Shown in pieces: positions 33,332 to 44,413 of a stretch of DNA of 64,000 bases. Location of the stretch: the NCBI GenBank assembly GCA_016699855.1, contig CP064988.1, positions 2,384,501 through 2,448,500 on the forward strand. The letters run 5' to 3'. The translations under genes and the position numbers were made by a program. This DNA is from Rhodospirillales bacterium (lineage in GTDB: Bacteria > Pseudomonadota > Alphaproteobacteria > Reyranellales > Reyranellaceae). How positions within the stretch are numbered: position 1 is the stretch's first letter; every line of letters starts with the position of its first letter. Below the pieces are notes generated by a model. The model ran no database searches, was not told the origin of the DNA, and was given only the letters and a program-made list of their open reading frames with translations.

Positions 33332-34099
33332 ATGACCTTCCCCCTCCGATCGACGGCCGCGTGCGCCGCCCTGCTGGCGGCGCTCTGGACCGGCGCGGCG
33401 CCGGCGCAGGAGAACGCGACGGCGCGCCCTCCGGTCGTGGCGCCCGGCCTCAACGCGGTGATCGAGAAGAGCGAGCCGGCCGGCTGGAGCTCGGTCAAGG
33501 ACATCGACGCCCTGACCGACCCGAAGGCGCTCACCGCGGCGCAGGGCAAGTGGTGGCGCGACGAGGCGCGGCGCATGCAGGCCCTGCCGGCCGGCGGTGC
33601 CCTGAAGGCGGCGCGCTCGGGGCCGGTGCTGATGCTGGCGCTGCGCGGCGGCCGCGCGCTGAAGCTGTTCGACCAGGGCGTGCCCGGCGCGGGCCTGCAC
33701 GAGGGCGACCGGTTCCACACGCTGGCGGGCGCGTCGCCGGCGGCCGGACACTACGTCGTGCAGGTGTCGATGAACGAGTTCGAGTTCCACTGGCTGGTGT
33801 CGCACGCCACCGGCGCGATGGCGTCGGTGCCGGCGAAGCCGGTGTTCACGCCCGACGCGGCGCGCGCCTTCGGCTTCCGCGACGAGCTGATGAACGGCCG
33901 CGAGCTCGGCGTGGTAGCGTTGACGCCGGAGGGTGGAACACCGGAAAAAGTGGAGTGGAAGCCGGGCGACGAGCCGGACGTCAAGTTCGAGCTGCGCTGG
34001 GCGCCGGACGGACAGGCGATCCTGGTGTCCGAGACCAGGGCGGGGAAGCGCGTCGACTACCGCCTCGCGCGGCGCGACGGCGCGTGGCGGCGGCAGTGA
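33332..34099 (+). CDS. Hypothetical secreted protein
   Basis: A 255-residue protein with a clear signal peptide (residues 1-25, ending APAQ). The mature part is strand-rich, with a central segment YVVQVSMNEFEFHWLVSHATG, and no motif I recognise. It begins 19 bases after the polA stop and ends 22 bases before a GST gene, so it may be co-transcribed with them. The function is unknown. Confidence 0.65.
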   Translation: MTFPLRSTAACAALLAALWTGAAPAQENATARPPVVAPGLNAVIEKSEPAGWSSVKDIDALTDPKALTAAQGKWWRDEARRMQALPAGGALKAARSGPVLMLALRGGRALKLFDQGVPGAGLHEGDRFHTLAGASPAAGHYVVQVSMNEFEFHWLVSHATGAMASVPAKPVFTPDAARAFGFRDELMNGRELGVVALTPEGGTPEKVEWKPGDEPDVKFELRWAPDGQAILVSETRAGKRVDYRLARRDGAWRRQ

Positions 34100-34121
34100 G
34101 CGACAGCGTGGGGAGCGACGG

Positions 34122-34751
34122 ATGCTGAAGATCTACGGGCGCGCCAACTCGATCAACGTGCAGAAGGCGCTGTGGGCTGCCGACGAGTGCGGGCTGGCCT
34201 ACGAGCGGATCGACGTCGGCGGCGCCTTCGGCGGCAACGACCAGCCGTGGTACCGCGCCATGAACCCCAACGGCGTCGTGCCGACGATCGACGACAACGG
34301 CTACACGCTGTGGGAGTCCAACTCGATCGTGCGCTATTTCTCCGCGACGCACGCCGCCGGCACGTTGTGGCCGGTCGACGCGAGGCGGCGCGGCGACGCC
34401 GAGCGCTGGATGGACTGGCAGCTCACCGTCGTGCAGGCCGGCATGACGACGCTGTTCTGGGGCCTGGTCCGCACGCCGCCTGAGAAGCGCGACCTCGCCG
34501 CGATCGAGAAGGCCCGCGTCGACACCGCGGCGCTGTGGTCGCGGCTCGACGCGCACCTCGCCGAACGCCCCTACGTCGCCGGCGACAGCTTCACCATGGG
34601 CGACATCCCGGCCGGCGCGATGTGCTACCGCTGGCTCAACCTGCCGTTCGAGCGCGGCGACCTGCCGCCGCACGTCCATCTGCGGGCGTGGTACGCGCGG
34701 CTGCTGGAGCGTCCCGCCTACGCCAGGCACGTCGCCATCCCGATGACCTGA
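34122..34751 (+). CDS. Glutathione S-transferase family protein
   Basis: A 209-residue GST. The N-terminal thioredoxin-like domain (1-80) has YGRANSINVQKALW with a serine near position 10, the cis-proline motif NGVVPTIDD and glutathione-contact WESNSIVRYF. The C-terminal helical domain has the N-capping motif FTMGDIPAGAM. Substrate unknown. The ATG at 34122 gives the standard length. Confidence 0.92.
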   Translation: MLKIYGRANSINVQKALWAADECGLAYERIDVGGAFGGNDQPWYRAMNPNGVVPTIDDNGYTLWESNSIVRYFSATHAAGTLWPVDARRRGDAERWMDWQLTVVQAGMTTLFWGLVRTPPEKRDLAAIEKARVDTAALWSRLDAHLAERPYVAGDSFTMGDIPAGAMCYRWLNLPFERGDLPPHVHLRAWYARLLERPAYARHVAIPMT

Positions 34752-34762
34752 GACCGGCGCGC

Positions 34763-35368
34763 GTGGCGTCCGCCGTCCCGTATTTCAGCCAGTGGGCGTC
34801 GGCCGACCGGGCCGCCGACATCCTGTCGGGCGCGTTGCGGCTGGCCGACGATCCGCGCTGGGCGGAGTCCGGCGCGGCGGACGCCGCCGACTACGCGCGA
34901 TGGGCCGACCACGTCTGCGGCATGGCCTGCCTGAAGATGGCGCTGGCGGCGCGCGACGGGCGCGACGTTCCGTTGCTCGAGCTGACGCGCGGCTGCGCGG
35001 CCTACGGCGGCTACGTGCTCGAAGGCGACGACATCCGCGGCCTGATCTACGCGCCGTTCACCCGCTTCGTCCGAGAGCGCTTCGGGATCGAATCCGAGGT
35101 CGTCGTCGATGTCGGCGCCGCCGACCTGCCGGCGATGCTGAGGCGCGCCCGCTTCTTCATCGCCTCGGTGCATCCCGCGATCCGGCGTCCGGACGACACG
35201 CCGCCGCGCAAGGGCGGCCATCTCGTGCTGGTGACGGCGGCCTCGGCCGACGCCATCGTCTTCCACAACCCTTCCGGCCACGACCGCGCGGCGCAGATCG
35301 ACGTCGCGCTGGCGCCGCCGGTCTTCGACCGCTTCTTCGCCGGCCGCGGCATCGCGATCCTGCCGTGA
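34763..35368 (+). CDS. C39-like cysteine peptidase family protein
   Basis: A 201-residue protein that opens with VPYFSQWA, the usual start of C39-like papain-fold peptidases. It carries the active-site pair in HVCGMACLKMAL and a probable catalytic histidine in KGGHLVLVTA, followed by VFHNPSGH. The start is taken as GTG at 34763, since the upstream frame overlaps the GST gene. There is no bacteriocin transporter or peptide substrate nearby, so its target is unknown. No signal peptide is evident. Confidence 0.75.
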   Translation: MASAVPYFSQWASADRAADILSGALRLADDPRWAESGAADAADYARWADHVCGMACLKMALAARDGRDVPLLELTRGCAAYGGYVLEGDDIRGLIYAPFTRFVRERFGIESEVVVDVGAADLPAMLRRARFFIASVHPAIRRPDDTPPRKGGHLVLVTAASADAIVFHNPSGHDRAAQIDVALAPPVFDRFFAGRGIAILP

Positions 35369-35387
35369 GCCGCGGCGTCGGCCCGTG

Positions 35388-36362
35388 ATGGCGCGCGCGC
35401 GTCGAGCCGCGACGTGGCGACACGCCGCCATGGCCATGGCGCTCGCGGCGGCGGTCGTCCTGCCGTTCCTCGTCGCCGACTACATGGTGTTCCGCTTCAC
35501 CCTGGCGGTGATCTGGTCGATCGCCGTGCTCGGCATGGTCGTCCTCGGCGGCGTCAGCGGGCAGCTCTCGATCGGCCACGCCGCGTTCTACGGGCTCGGC
35601 GCCTACACCGCGGCGCTGCTCGCCAACCGCACCGGGGTGTCGCTCTACTGGGCGCTGCCGCTGGCGGCGCTGCTGTGCTGGGCGGCGGGCTACGCCTTCG
35701 GCCGCGTGGCCGGCCGCCAGAGCCTGTGGAACCAGGCGCTGATCACCTACGCTCTGGTGATCGTGTTTCCGCAGACGTTGCGCTCGCGGCTGGTCGAGGG
35801 GCTGACCGGCGGCACGCAGGGCCTCTACCTCGACGCGCCGGCGGCACCCGCATGGATCGGCCTCGGCACCGACCGCTGGTGGTACCTGCTGAGCCTGGCG
35901 GTCCTCGTCTGCGGCATGTGGGCCGTGCGCAACCTGGTCGACAGCCGCTCCGGCCGCGCGCTGCGCGCCGTCCGCGACCACGACACGGCGGCGGCGGTGC
36001 AGGGCGTCGACGTCGACCACCACCGCGCCAACGCCTTCGGCCTGAGCGCCGCGTTCGTCGGCGTCGCCGGCTGCCTGGCGGCCATCCAGTTCGCCTACGT
36101 CGCGCCCAACACCTACTCGTTCTGGCTGTCGGTGCAGTTCCTGATGGGCATGGTCGTGGGCGGCATGCACTCGATCTACGGCGCCGTCATCGGCGGGCTG
36201 TTCCTGCAGTTCATGCCCGATCTCGCCGCCGTCGTCGGACGCGGCCAGTCGCACATCCTGCTGGCCGCGCTGCTGGTGGCGACGATCGTGCTGATGCCCG
36301 ACGGGCTGGCGGGGCTGGCCGCGCGCGCGGCCGGCGCGCTCAGGCGGTGGCGCGCGCGCTGA
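35388..36362 (+). CDS. Branched-chain amino acid ABC transporter permease (LivM-like), orphan
   Basis: A 324-residue membrane protein with about nine hydrophobic segments and LivM landmarks: GGVSGQLSIGHAAFYGLGAYTAALL, GLYLDAP and GRALRAVRDHDTAAAVQGVDV. The ATG at 35388 follows a GTG at 35385; either may be used. No LivH, LivG, LivF or binding protein is adjacent, so it is either a dispersed subunit or a relic of a lost operon. It converges on the SDR gene with only three bases between them. Confidence 0.88.
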   Translation: MARARRAATWRHAAMAMALAAAVVLPFLVADYMVFRFTLAVIWSIAVLGMVVLGGVSGQLSIGHAAFYGLGAYTAALLANRTGVSLYWALPLAALLCWAAGYAFGRVAGRQSLWNQALITYALVIVFPQTLRSRLVEGLTGGTQGLYLDAPAAPAWIGLGTDRWWYLLSLAVLVCGMWAVRNLVDSRSGRALRAVRDHDTAAAVQGVDVDHHRANAFGLSAAFVGVAGCLAAIQFAYVAPNTYSFWLSVQFLMGMVVGGMHSIYGAVIGGLFLQFMPDLAAVVGRGQSHILLAALLVATIVLMPDGLAGLAARAAGALRRWRAR

Positions 36363-36365
36363 CGG

Positions 36366-37124
36366 CTACCGCCGCGGCGGACCGGCGAACGGATGCGTGC
36401 TCGACAGCCCGCCATCGACCGGAAAGGCCTGGCCGTTGACGTAGGACGCGTCGTCGCTGGCGAGGAACAGCGCCATGGCGGCGATCTCCGACGGCGCGCC
36501 GTAGCGGCGCAGCGGGTTTAGCTGGCCGATCTTGTCGACGCTGCCGCGCTCGCGCGCGCGGTCGAAGATCGGCCGCGTCATGCCGGTCTCGATCAGGCCG
36601 GGGCAGATCGCGTTGACGCGCACGCCCGTCCCCGCGAGCGACGTCGCCGCCGTCTGCACCAGGCTGACCACGCCGGCCTTGCTGGCGCTGTAGGGATGGC
36701 CGCCGGCGTTGGCGCGCAGCGCCGCGACCGATGCCGTGCAGACGATCGATCCCCCGCCCTGCGCCACCATGCGCGGCGCGGCGTGCTTGATGGCGAGGAA
36801 CGGACCGACGAGGTTGACGCGCAGGATCTCCTGCCACTGCTCGACGGTCTGCTCGAACAGCGGCGTGGAGCCGCCGCTGACGCCGGCGTTGGCGTAGACC
36901 GCGTCCAGGCCGCCGAACTCGGCGACGGCGCGTTCGACCATCGCCCTGACGTCGGCCTCGGCGCCGCAATCGGCGGCCAGCGCGACGGCCCTGCCGCCGG
37001 CGGCGGCGATGCGCGCGGCGGTCTCGGCGACGGCGGCCTCGGTCCGGTCGACCGCCAGCACGGCGGCGCCCTCGGCCGCGAACAACTCGGCGCTGGCGCG
37101 GCCGATGCGTGCCCCCGCCGGCAC
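36366..37124 (-). CDS. Short-chain dehydrogenase/reductase with damaged N-terminus
   Basis: About 252 residues of an SDR oxidoreductase. Intact parts include the NAG motif in VYANAGVSGG, the catalytic Ser in CTASVAAL, YSASKAG (Tyr and Lys) and the ending YVNGQAFPVDGG. The Rossmann TGxxxGIG motif is missing: the sequence reads PAGARIGRAS where VTGxxSGIGRAS is expected. No convincing start codon exists, and the GTG at 37124 is only a placeholder. Read with three single-base losses restored, the DNA gives VTGGGSGIG, so local sequence error or decay is likely. Confidence 0.7.
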   Translation of the reverse strand: MPAGARIGRASAELFAAEGAAVLAVDRTEAAVAETAARIAAAGGRAVALAADCGAEADVRAMVERAVAEFGGLDAVYANAGVSGGSTPLFEQTVEQWQEILRVNLVGPFLAIKHAAPRMVAQGGGSIVCTASVAALRANAGGHPYSASKAGVVSLVQTAATSLAGTGVRVNAICPGLIETGMTRPIFDRARERGSVDKIGQLNPLRRYGAPSEIAAMALFLASDDASYVNGQAFPVDGGLSSTHPFAGPPRR

Positions 37125-37186
37125 GGGGGGCCGCCCCGCCGTAAGGCCCGGCCGTCGCCCCTCCGTCGATGCCGCGCGGCGCCGGG

Positions 37187-39202
<2,016 letters not shown>

Positions 39203-39203
<1 letters not shown>

Positions 39204-40114
39204 CAGCTGCGCTGCCTCGGATCGAGCATGTCGCGAAGCGCGTCGCCCAGCAGGTTGGTGCCGAACACGACCAGGCTGATGGCGACGCCAGGGAAGATCA
39301 CCAGCCACGGCGCGGTGCGCACGTACTCGGCGGCGGATTCCGAAAGCATGCGGCCCCACGACGGATGCGGCTCGGGCACGCCGAGGCCGAGGAAGGACAG
39401 CGACGCCTCGGTGAGGATGGTGGAGCCGAGCTGCGCGGTCGCGAGCACGATCAGCGGCGCCAGGGTGTTGGGCAGGACGTGGCGCACGGCGATGCGCCAC
39501 TCGCTCATGCCCACCGCACGCGCCGCCTCGACGAACGGCATCTCGCGCAGCGCCATGGTGTTGGAGCGGATGACGCGCGCCACCGTCGGCACCAGCGGGA
39601 TGGCGATGGCGATGATGGTGTTGCGCAGCGACGGCCCGAGCGACGCCGCCATCACCAGCGCCATCACCAGCAGCGGCAGCGACTGCATGATGTCCGACAC
39701 GCGCTGGACGATCAGGTCGAACCAGCCGCCGATGTAGCCGCTCGACAGGCCGAGCGCGACGCCGAAGAAGCAGCCCAGCGCCGTGGCGCCGACCCCGACC
39801 GCCAGCGAGATCCGCGCGCCGTGCAGGATGCGGCTGAGAAGGTCGCGGCCCATGAAGTCCGCGCCCAGCAGGTTGGTGCCGCCCGGCGGCGCCAGCGACG
39901 CCTTTGCGTTGGTCGACAGCGGATCGAGCGGCGCCACGACGTCGGCGAAGATCGCCGCGCCGAGGAACAGAGCGAAGATCACCGCGCCCGCCGCGCCCAG
40001 CGGATAGCGTCGGGTGAGGAAGCGGGCGTTGCCCCAGAAGCCGGAGGCGCCGGCGCCGGCGCGCGACAGCTCGGCAGCCTGGTCGCCGGCGGAGATTTCG
40101 GGCGTGTGCGACAT
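39203..40114 (-). CDS. Peptide/nickel-type ABC transporter permease (DppC-like)
   Basis: A 303-residue permease with the usual long N-terminal cytoplasmic segment and six membrane spans. The periplasmic motif GTNLLGADFMGRDLLSRILHGAR is diagnostic for DppC/OppC. The EAA loop is EAARAVGMSEWRIAVRHVLPN. It follows the DppB-like gene by 15 bases, and its stop overlaps the start of the next ATPase gene. Confidence 0.93.
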
Positions 40115-40129
40115 GGTTGCGCTCCGTCC

Positions 40130-41077
40130 TCAGTCCGCGACCCGGATGCGGGGGTCGAGCAGGCCGTAGAGCAGGTCCACGATCAGGTTCACGACCACCA
40201 CGACGCAGGCGATGAACATCACGAGGTTCTGCACCATCGGGTAGTCGCGCCAGCGGATGGCCTCGACCAGGAAGCGGGCCACGCCGGGGATGTTGAACAC
40301 CGTCTCGGTGACGATCAGGCCGCCGATCAGGAAGCCGGCCTCGATGCCGATCACCGTGACGATCGGCAGCAGCGCGTTGCGCAGCGCGTGGTTGGCGTTG
40401 ACCGCGCTCTCCGACACGCCCTTCGAACGGGCGGTGCGGATGTAGTCCTGGCGCAGCACCTCCAGCATCGAGGAGCGCGTCAGCCGCGCCAGCAGCGCCG
40501 AGCTGCGGAAACCGACCGCGGCGGCCGGCACCGACAGCAGCAGAATCTCTCCCCACAGCGTGTCGGGCGGCTTGGTGTAGATCGGCAGGTCGCCGAACCA
40601 GCGCACGAAGGCCATCAGGATCAGCAGGCCGAGCCAGAACGACGGCAGCGACAGCCCGCTCAGGCTGAGCACGCGGATGGCGTAGTCGAGGCCGGTGTTC
40701 TGGCGCACCGCGCTGATCGCGCCCAGCGGCACGCCGATCACCACCGAGAAGATCAGCGCCAGCAACGCCAGCTTGGCGGTGATCGGGATGCGCGGCGCGA
40801 TCTCGTCGAGCGTCGGGCGCTCGGAGACGTAGGAGAAGCCGAGGTCGCCCCGGAACAGGCCGCCGATCCACTCCACGTACTGGACCGCGATCGGCCGGTC
40901 GAGCCCGAGATCGGCGACGATCTTCGCCTTCTCCGTCGCGTCGACCATGCCGGCCGAGTCGAACAGGATGTCGGCGATGTTGCCCGGCACGATCCGCAGC
41001 AGCACGAAGATGACCACCGACATCCCGAACAGCGTCAGGACCATCAGCAGCAGGCGTCGCACCAGATAGGCCCCCAT
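40130..41077 (-). CDS. Peptide/nickel-type ABC transporter permease (DppB-like)
   Basis: A 315-residue permease with six spans and typical DppB features. The N-terminal span LLLMVLTLFGMSVVIFVLLRIVPG is followed by GLDRPIAVQYVEWIGGLFRGDLG. The EAA loop is YIRTARSKGVSESAVNANHALRN. It lies 73 bases downstream of the binding-protein gene. No frame disruption seen. Confidence 0.93.
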   Translation of the reverse strand: MGAYLVRRLLLMVLTLFGMSVVIFVLLRIVPGNIADILFDSAGMVDATEKAKIVADLGLDRPIAVQYVEWIGGLFRGDLGFSYVSERPTLDEIAPRIPITAKLALLALIFSVVIGVPLGAISAVRQNTGLDYAIRVLSLSGLSLPSFWLGLLILMAFVRWFGDLPIYTKPPDTLWGEILLLSVPAAAVGFRSSALLARLTRSSMLEVLRQDYIRTARSKGVSESAVNANHALRNALLPIVTVIGIEAGFLIGGLIVTETVFNIPGVARFLVEAIRWRDYPMVQNLVMFIACVVVVVNLIVDLLYGLLDPRIRVAD

Positions 41078-41150
41078 AGGCGCCGTCCCCTCCCCGTGTC
41101 CGCGCCGCGCGCGCGGCGTCGTTTTTGTTTGCGCGGCGGTCCGGCCCGCG

Positions 41151-42749
41151 TCAGCGGTCGATCCAGACGTCCTCGAACCGCCAGTGATTGTAGATCGAGT
41201 TGACCGCCATGTTCACTCCCTTAACAGGCGCCTGCCAGCACGTCACGGCCTTGCCGTGCAGGATCACCGGCCGCGCCCCGTCCTCCTGGAGCGTCTTGTC
41301 GATCTGCGCGACCAGCGCCTTGCGCGCCGCGAGGTCGGTCATCGTCGACTGCTTCTCGAACAGCTTCTCGAGGTCCTTGTTGCAGTAGTTGGTGTAGTTG
41401 CGCTCCGAGCCGCAGCCGAACGTCTCGTAGAACACGACGTCCGGATCGTCGACGCCGACGCCCTGCACGTTCATGCCGACCGAGTAGTCCTTCTTGAGCA
41501 TGCGCGCGTACCACACGCTGGTGTCGAGCGGCTCGAGCTCGGCCTCGATGTGGACGTGCTTCAGATGGTCGATCAGGATCACGGCGGCGTCGCGGTAGCT
41601 TGAGATGTTGCGCGTCGAGACCTTGATCTTGAGCGTCTTGTCCGGGCCGTAGCCGAGGCCGCGCATGATCTCGCGTCCCTGCTCGCGGTTCTTCGCCACG
41701 TCGGGATCGTAGCCGGGCACCGACCGGAGTAGCTCGGCCGGCATCCCCCACTGCCCGTGCGGCAGCGGCAGCATCGAGCCGCCGGCGGCGTCGTCGCCTT
41801 CGGCGAGGATCTGGCTGAACGAGGCGCGGTCGATGCTGAGCGCCATGGCGCGGCGCACCTTCGGGTCGTCGAACGGCGGCTTCTCGCGGTTGACCAGCAG
41901 GTTGCTCTGGGTGTTGGTCGGCGACAGCTCGCACACAGCCGACGGCACCTTGTCCTTGACGTCGCGCATCAGCGGCCGCGTCAGCTCGGCGGTGAACGTC
42001 ATGTCGAAGCGGCCGGAGATGAAGGCCAGGACCGAGGTCGAGCGGTTGGCGATGATCGTGTACTCGATCGCGTCGAGGTAGGGCCGGCCCTTCTTCCAGT
42101 AGTCCGGATTGCGCGCGATCTTGATCGATTCGTTCTGCTTGAAGTCGACGAACTTGAACGGCCCCGTGCCGACGGGCTTGGTGCGCATCTGCGCGGCGGA
42201 GACGTGGCAGGGATAGACCGGCGACATGCCGCCGGCCAGCATCGCCAGCAGCGACGGCTGTGGCCGGTTCAGATGGAACGTGACCTCGCGCTCGCCGTTG
42301 GTCGTGATCTCCTTGAGATTGAAGTACCAGGGCTTGCGCGGGTTCTTGCGCAGCTTGTTCTCGCCCAGGCCCTGGACCATGTCCCATGTGCACTTGACGT
42401 CGGCGCTGGTGAACGGCTTGCCGTCGTGCCACTTCACGCCGTCGCGCAGCGTGAAGGTGAGCTTGGTGCCGGTGTCGTCCCACTTCCACGCGGTGGCGAG
42501 GTCGGGGACGATGCCGTCGAGCCGGTTCTGCTTCGTCGTCTGGTCGAACAGGACGAGGTTGTTGAACAGGCCCATGAACGGCATCACCGTCGAGATCGTC
42601 GCCTCCTCGTGGATCGAGGCGCTCGGCGGATTGTCGCGGTGCGAGACCCGCAGCGTGCCGCCCTGCTTCTGGGCCAAGGCCTGCGGGACGACGAGCGCGA
42701 CGGCGACCAGCAGGGCCGACACGGCGCGCGACACGGCTGTCGCGTTCAT
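41151..42749 (-). CDS. Peptide/nickel-type ABC transporter, periplasmic binding protein
   Basis: A 532-residue family-5 solute-binding protein with a signal peptide ending at QALAQ (about residue 26). Conserved parts are the DLATAWKWDDTGTKLTFTLRDGVKWHDGKPFTS-type region near residue 80-115 and GTGPFKFVDF near residue 190. The start at 42749 follows GGGAGTGAACGCC; a start four codons upstream would overlap that site. It is the first gene of the operon and determines the ligand, which cannot be named. Confidence 0.92.
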   Translation of the reverse strand: MNATAVSRAVSALLVAVALVVPQALAQKQGGTLRVSHRDNPPSASIHEEATISTVMPFMGLFNNLVLFDQTTKQNRLDGIVPDLATAWKWDDTGTKLTFTLRDGVKWHDGKPFTSADVKCTWDMVQGLGENKLRKNPRKPWYFNLKEITTNGEREVTFHLNRPQPSLLAMLAGGMSPVYPCHVSAAQMRTKPVGTGPFKFVDFKQNESIKIARNPDYWKKGRPYLDAIEYTIIANRSTSVLAFISGRFDMTFTAELTRPLMRDVKDKVPSAVCELSPTNTQSNLLVNREKPPFDDPKVRRAMALSIDRASFSQILAEGDDAAGGSMLPLPHGQWGMPAELLRSVPGYDPDVAKNREQGREIMRGLGYGPDKTLKIKVSTRNISSYRDAAVILIDHLKHVHIEAELEPLDTSVWYARMLKKDYSVGMNVQGVGVDDPDVVFYETFGCGSERNYTNYCNKDLEKLFEKQSTMTDLAARKALVAQIDKTLQEDGARPVILHGKAVTCWQAPVKGVNMAVNSIYNHWRFEDVWIDR

Positions 42750-42888
42750 GGCGTTCACTCCCAACGGGCGCGGCCGGCGCCGCGCGCTCTGGCGGCTTTG
42801 CGCCGCTTGGCCGACGCGGTGGAATCCGCGCCCGGCGTCGCGATCCTGTCAGGGAACCCGCGGGGGCGCAAACGCGGCGCCGCGCATG

Positions 42889-43743
42889 TCAGATTTGCGA
42901 ATAGCCCGAGCCCATGGTGTCGACGCCGCGGCCGGCGGCCCGGTCGATCCAGCCGAACTCCTTGAGGATCTGCTGGCTGTAGGTGACGCGGCCGTTGACC
43001 TTGGCGGCCGGCTCGCTAGCCAGCAGCAGGGCGGCGCGCGCCATCATCTCCGGCGGCTCGCCTCGCGGATCGTCGATACCGTCGACCAGCTTGTGGTGGA
43101 TCGTCCCCGGCGTCGGCACGACGCGCGACGGCGACACGCAGGTCACCGCGATGCCGCCATGCGCGGCGAGTTCCTGCGCCAGCCCCTGCGTGAGGCGCTC
43201 CAGCGCCGCCTTGCTGGCGCCGTACATCACGCCGCCGCGCACGGTCTTGTCGGCGTAGGGGCCGCGGCCCGGTCCGATCGCCGAGCCGGAGCCGATGTTG
43301 ACGATGGCGCCGGCGCCGCGCGCGACCATGTCGGGGAGAACCGCCTTGGAGAGCATGAACGGTCCGTGGACGTTCACGGCGAACGCCTTCATCCAGCGGC
43401 TGGTCGGATAGTCGACCGTCGGGATGTAGTAGTTGAGCGGGGCGTTGTTCACGAGGACGTCGACCGGTCCGAACGCCGCGCGGGCGTGGTCGGCGAGCGC
43501 CACGCAGTCGCTCTCGGCGGACACGTCGGCCGCGAAGGCGGACGCGGCGCCGCCATCGGCCCGGATCGCCTCGACGGTGCTCGCCAGCGAGCCGGCGTAG
43601 ACGTGGTCGCCTTCCTTGAGGGTGCGCGCGGCGCAGACGACGCGGGCGCCTTCGCGCGCGAAGAGCCGGGCGATGGCCTCGCCGATGCCGCGGCTGGCGC
43701 CGGTGACGATCGCCACCTTGCCGTCGAGTTCTACCCATTCCAT
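42889..43743 (-). CDS. Short-chain dehydrogenase/reductase
   Basis: A 284-residue SDR with the cofactor motif TGASRGIG near residue 15, NNAPL in place of the usual NNAG, the Ser in NIGSGSA and YGASK as catalytic Tyr/Lys. The C-terminus (about 40 residues beyond the usual VNGR segment) is longer than average. The substrate is unknown. It is transcribed alone, upstream of and in the same direction as the peptide transporter operon, with 139 bases between. Confidence 0.9.
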   Translation of the reverse strand: MEWVELDGKVAIVTGASRGIGEAIARLFAREGARVVCAARTLKEGDHVYAGSLASTVEAIRADGGAASAFAADVSAESDCVALADHARAAFGPVDVLVNNAPLNYYIPTVDYPTSRWMKAFAVNVHGPFMLSKAVLPDMVARGAGAIVNIGSGSAIGPGRGPYADKTVRGGVMYGASKAALERLTQGLAQELAAHGGIAVTCVSPSRVVPTPGTIHHKLVDGIDDPRGEPPEMMARAALLLASEPAAKVNGRVTYSQQILKEFGWIDRAAGRGVDTMGSGYSQI

Positions 43744-43817
43744 CCTCCCGGCCGGCGTCGTTCGGGACGCCGGTTCCGGAAGGAGTATCGGTCAGGCCGT
43801 CGACCGGGGCGAGCGGT

Positions 43818-44177
43818 TCAGGCGGCGGTCCGGGTCGCCACGACCGGGCGGCGCGCGGACATCACGACCGGAAAAGGGAGCACCGTCGCGGTGGCCGGGG
43901 CGTGGCCCCTGGCGGCGCGGCGCGCGGTCTGCGTGCCCGCGATCTCGTGCAGCGAGAGGCCCGCGAGATGGCCGGCGCAGAGCAGGCCTGCCGGCGGCGC
44001 GTCGAGTTCCAGAGCGTCGTAGGTGAAGCGGCCCTTGAAGGTCTCCGGAACGCCGTCGCGGGCGCCGTAGACGTCGACCTTCTCGTTCGGTTCGACAACC
44101 ATGAGGATCCCCGGCGCGTACCAGAGGCCGCCGCTGTGGGCCACGTGATTTTCCTCGACGAAGAACATCTTAACCAT
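43818..44177 (-). CDS. Hypothetical protein
   Basis: A 119-residue protein of unknown family. The first 70 residues look like a compact beta-rich domain (FFVEENHVAHSGG, LMVVEPNEKVDVYG). The tail is Ala/Arg-rich and poorly structured. The ATG at 44177 is preceded by a lower-GC region with a strong inverted repeat. No partner genes are evident. Confidence 0.5.
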   Translation of the reverse strand: MVKMFFVEENHVAHSGGLWYAPGILMVVEPNEKVDVYGARDGVPETFKGRFTYDALELDAPPAGLLCAGHLAGLSLHEIAGTQTARRAARGHAPATATVLPFPVVMSARRPVVATRTAA

Positions 44178-44227
44178 GGTGTTTCAACCTGTGGCTCAGC
44201 CATCTCGCAAAATGCGGATGCAAAAAC

Positions 44228-44276
44228 TGAGCAATCACTCCTTCATGCGAGGAGTCGTAGAACGAGTGATTGCTCA
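44228..44276. repeat. Perfect 13-bp inverted repeat in a divergent intergenic region
   Basis: TGAGCAATCACTC (44228-44240) and GAGTGATTGCTCA (44264-44276) are exact reverse complements around a 23-base centre. The centre contains AGGAGT (44250-44255), which can pair instead with ACTCCT (44237-44242), so two alternative hairpins are possible. It may be an operator or a leader structure between two divergent genes. Confidence 0.6.
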
Positions 44277-44413
44277 TTGTCAAGTTGATTTATCCACAGA
44301 CGCCGATGCAATCACCATGCCGGTGGACTCAGAGACGCCGGAAGCGCCCTCTGCGTATGGTCGCGCAGACGCGCTTCCGCGTCGCCGCCGACCCGAAACC
44401 GAGAGTGCGTCCA

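Noticed and set aside
31170..33335. A 721-codon plus-strand frame over polA
   Set aside because: It is an arginine/alanine-rich shadow of polA in another frame, with no family motif. Many similar long shadows occur because stop codons are rare in this GC-rich DNA.
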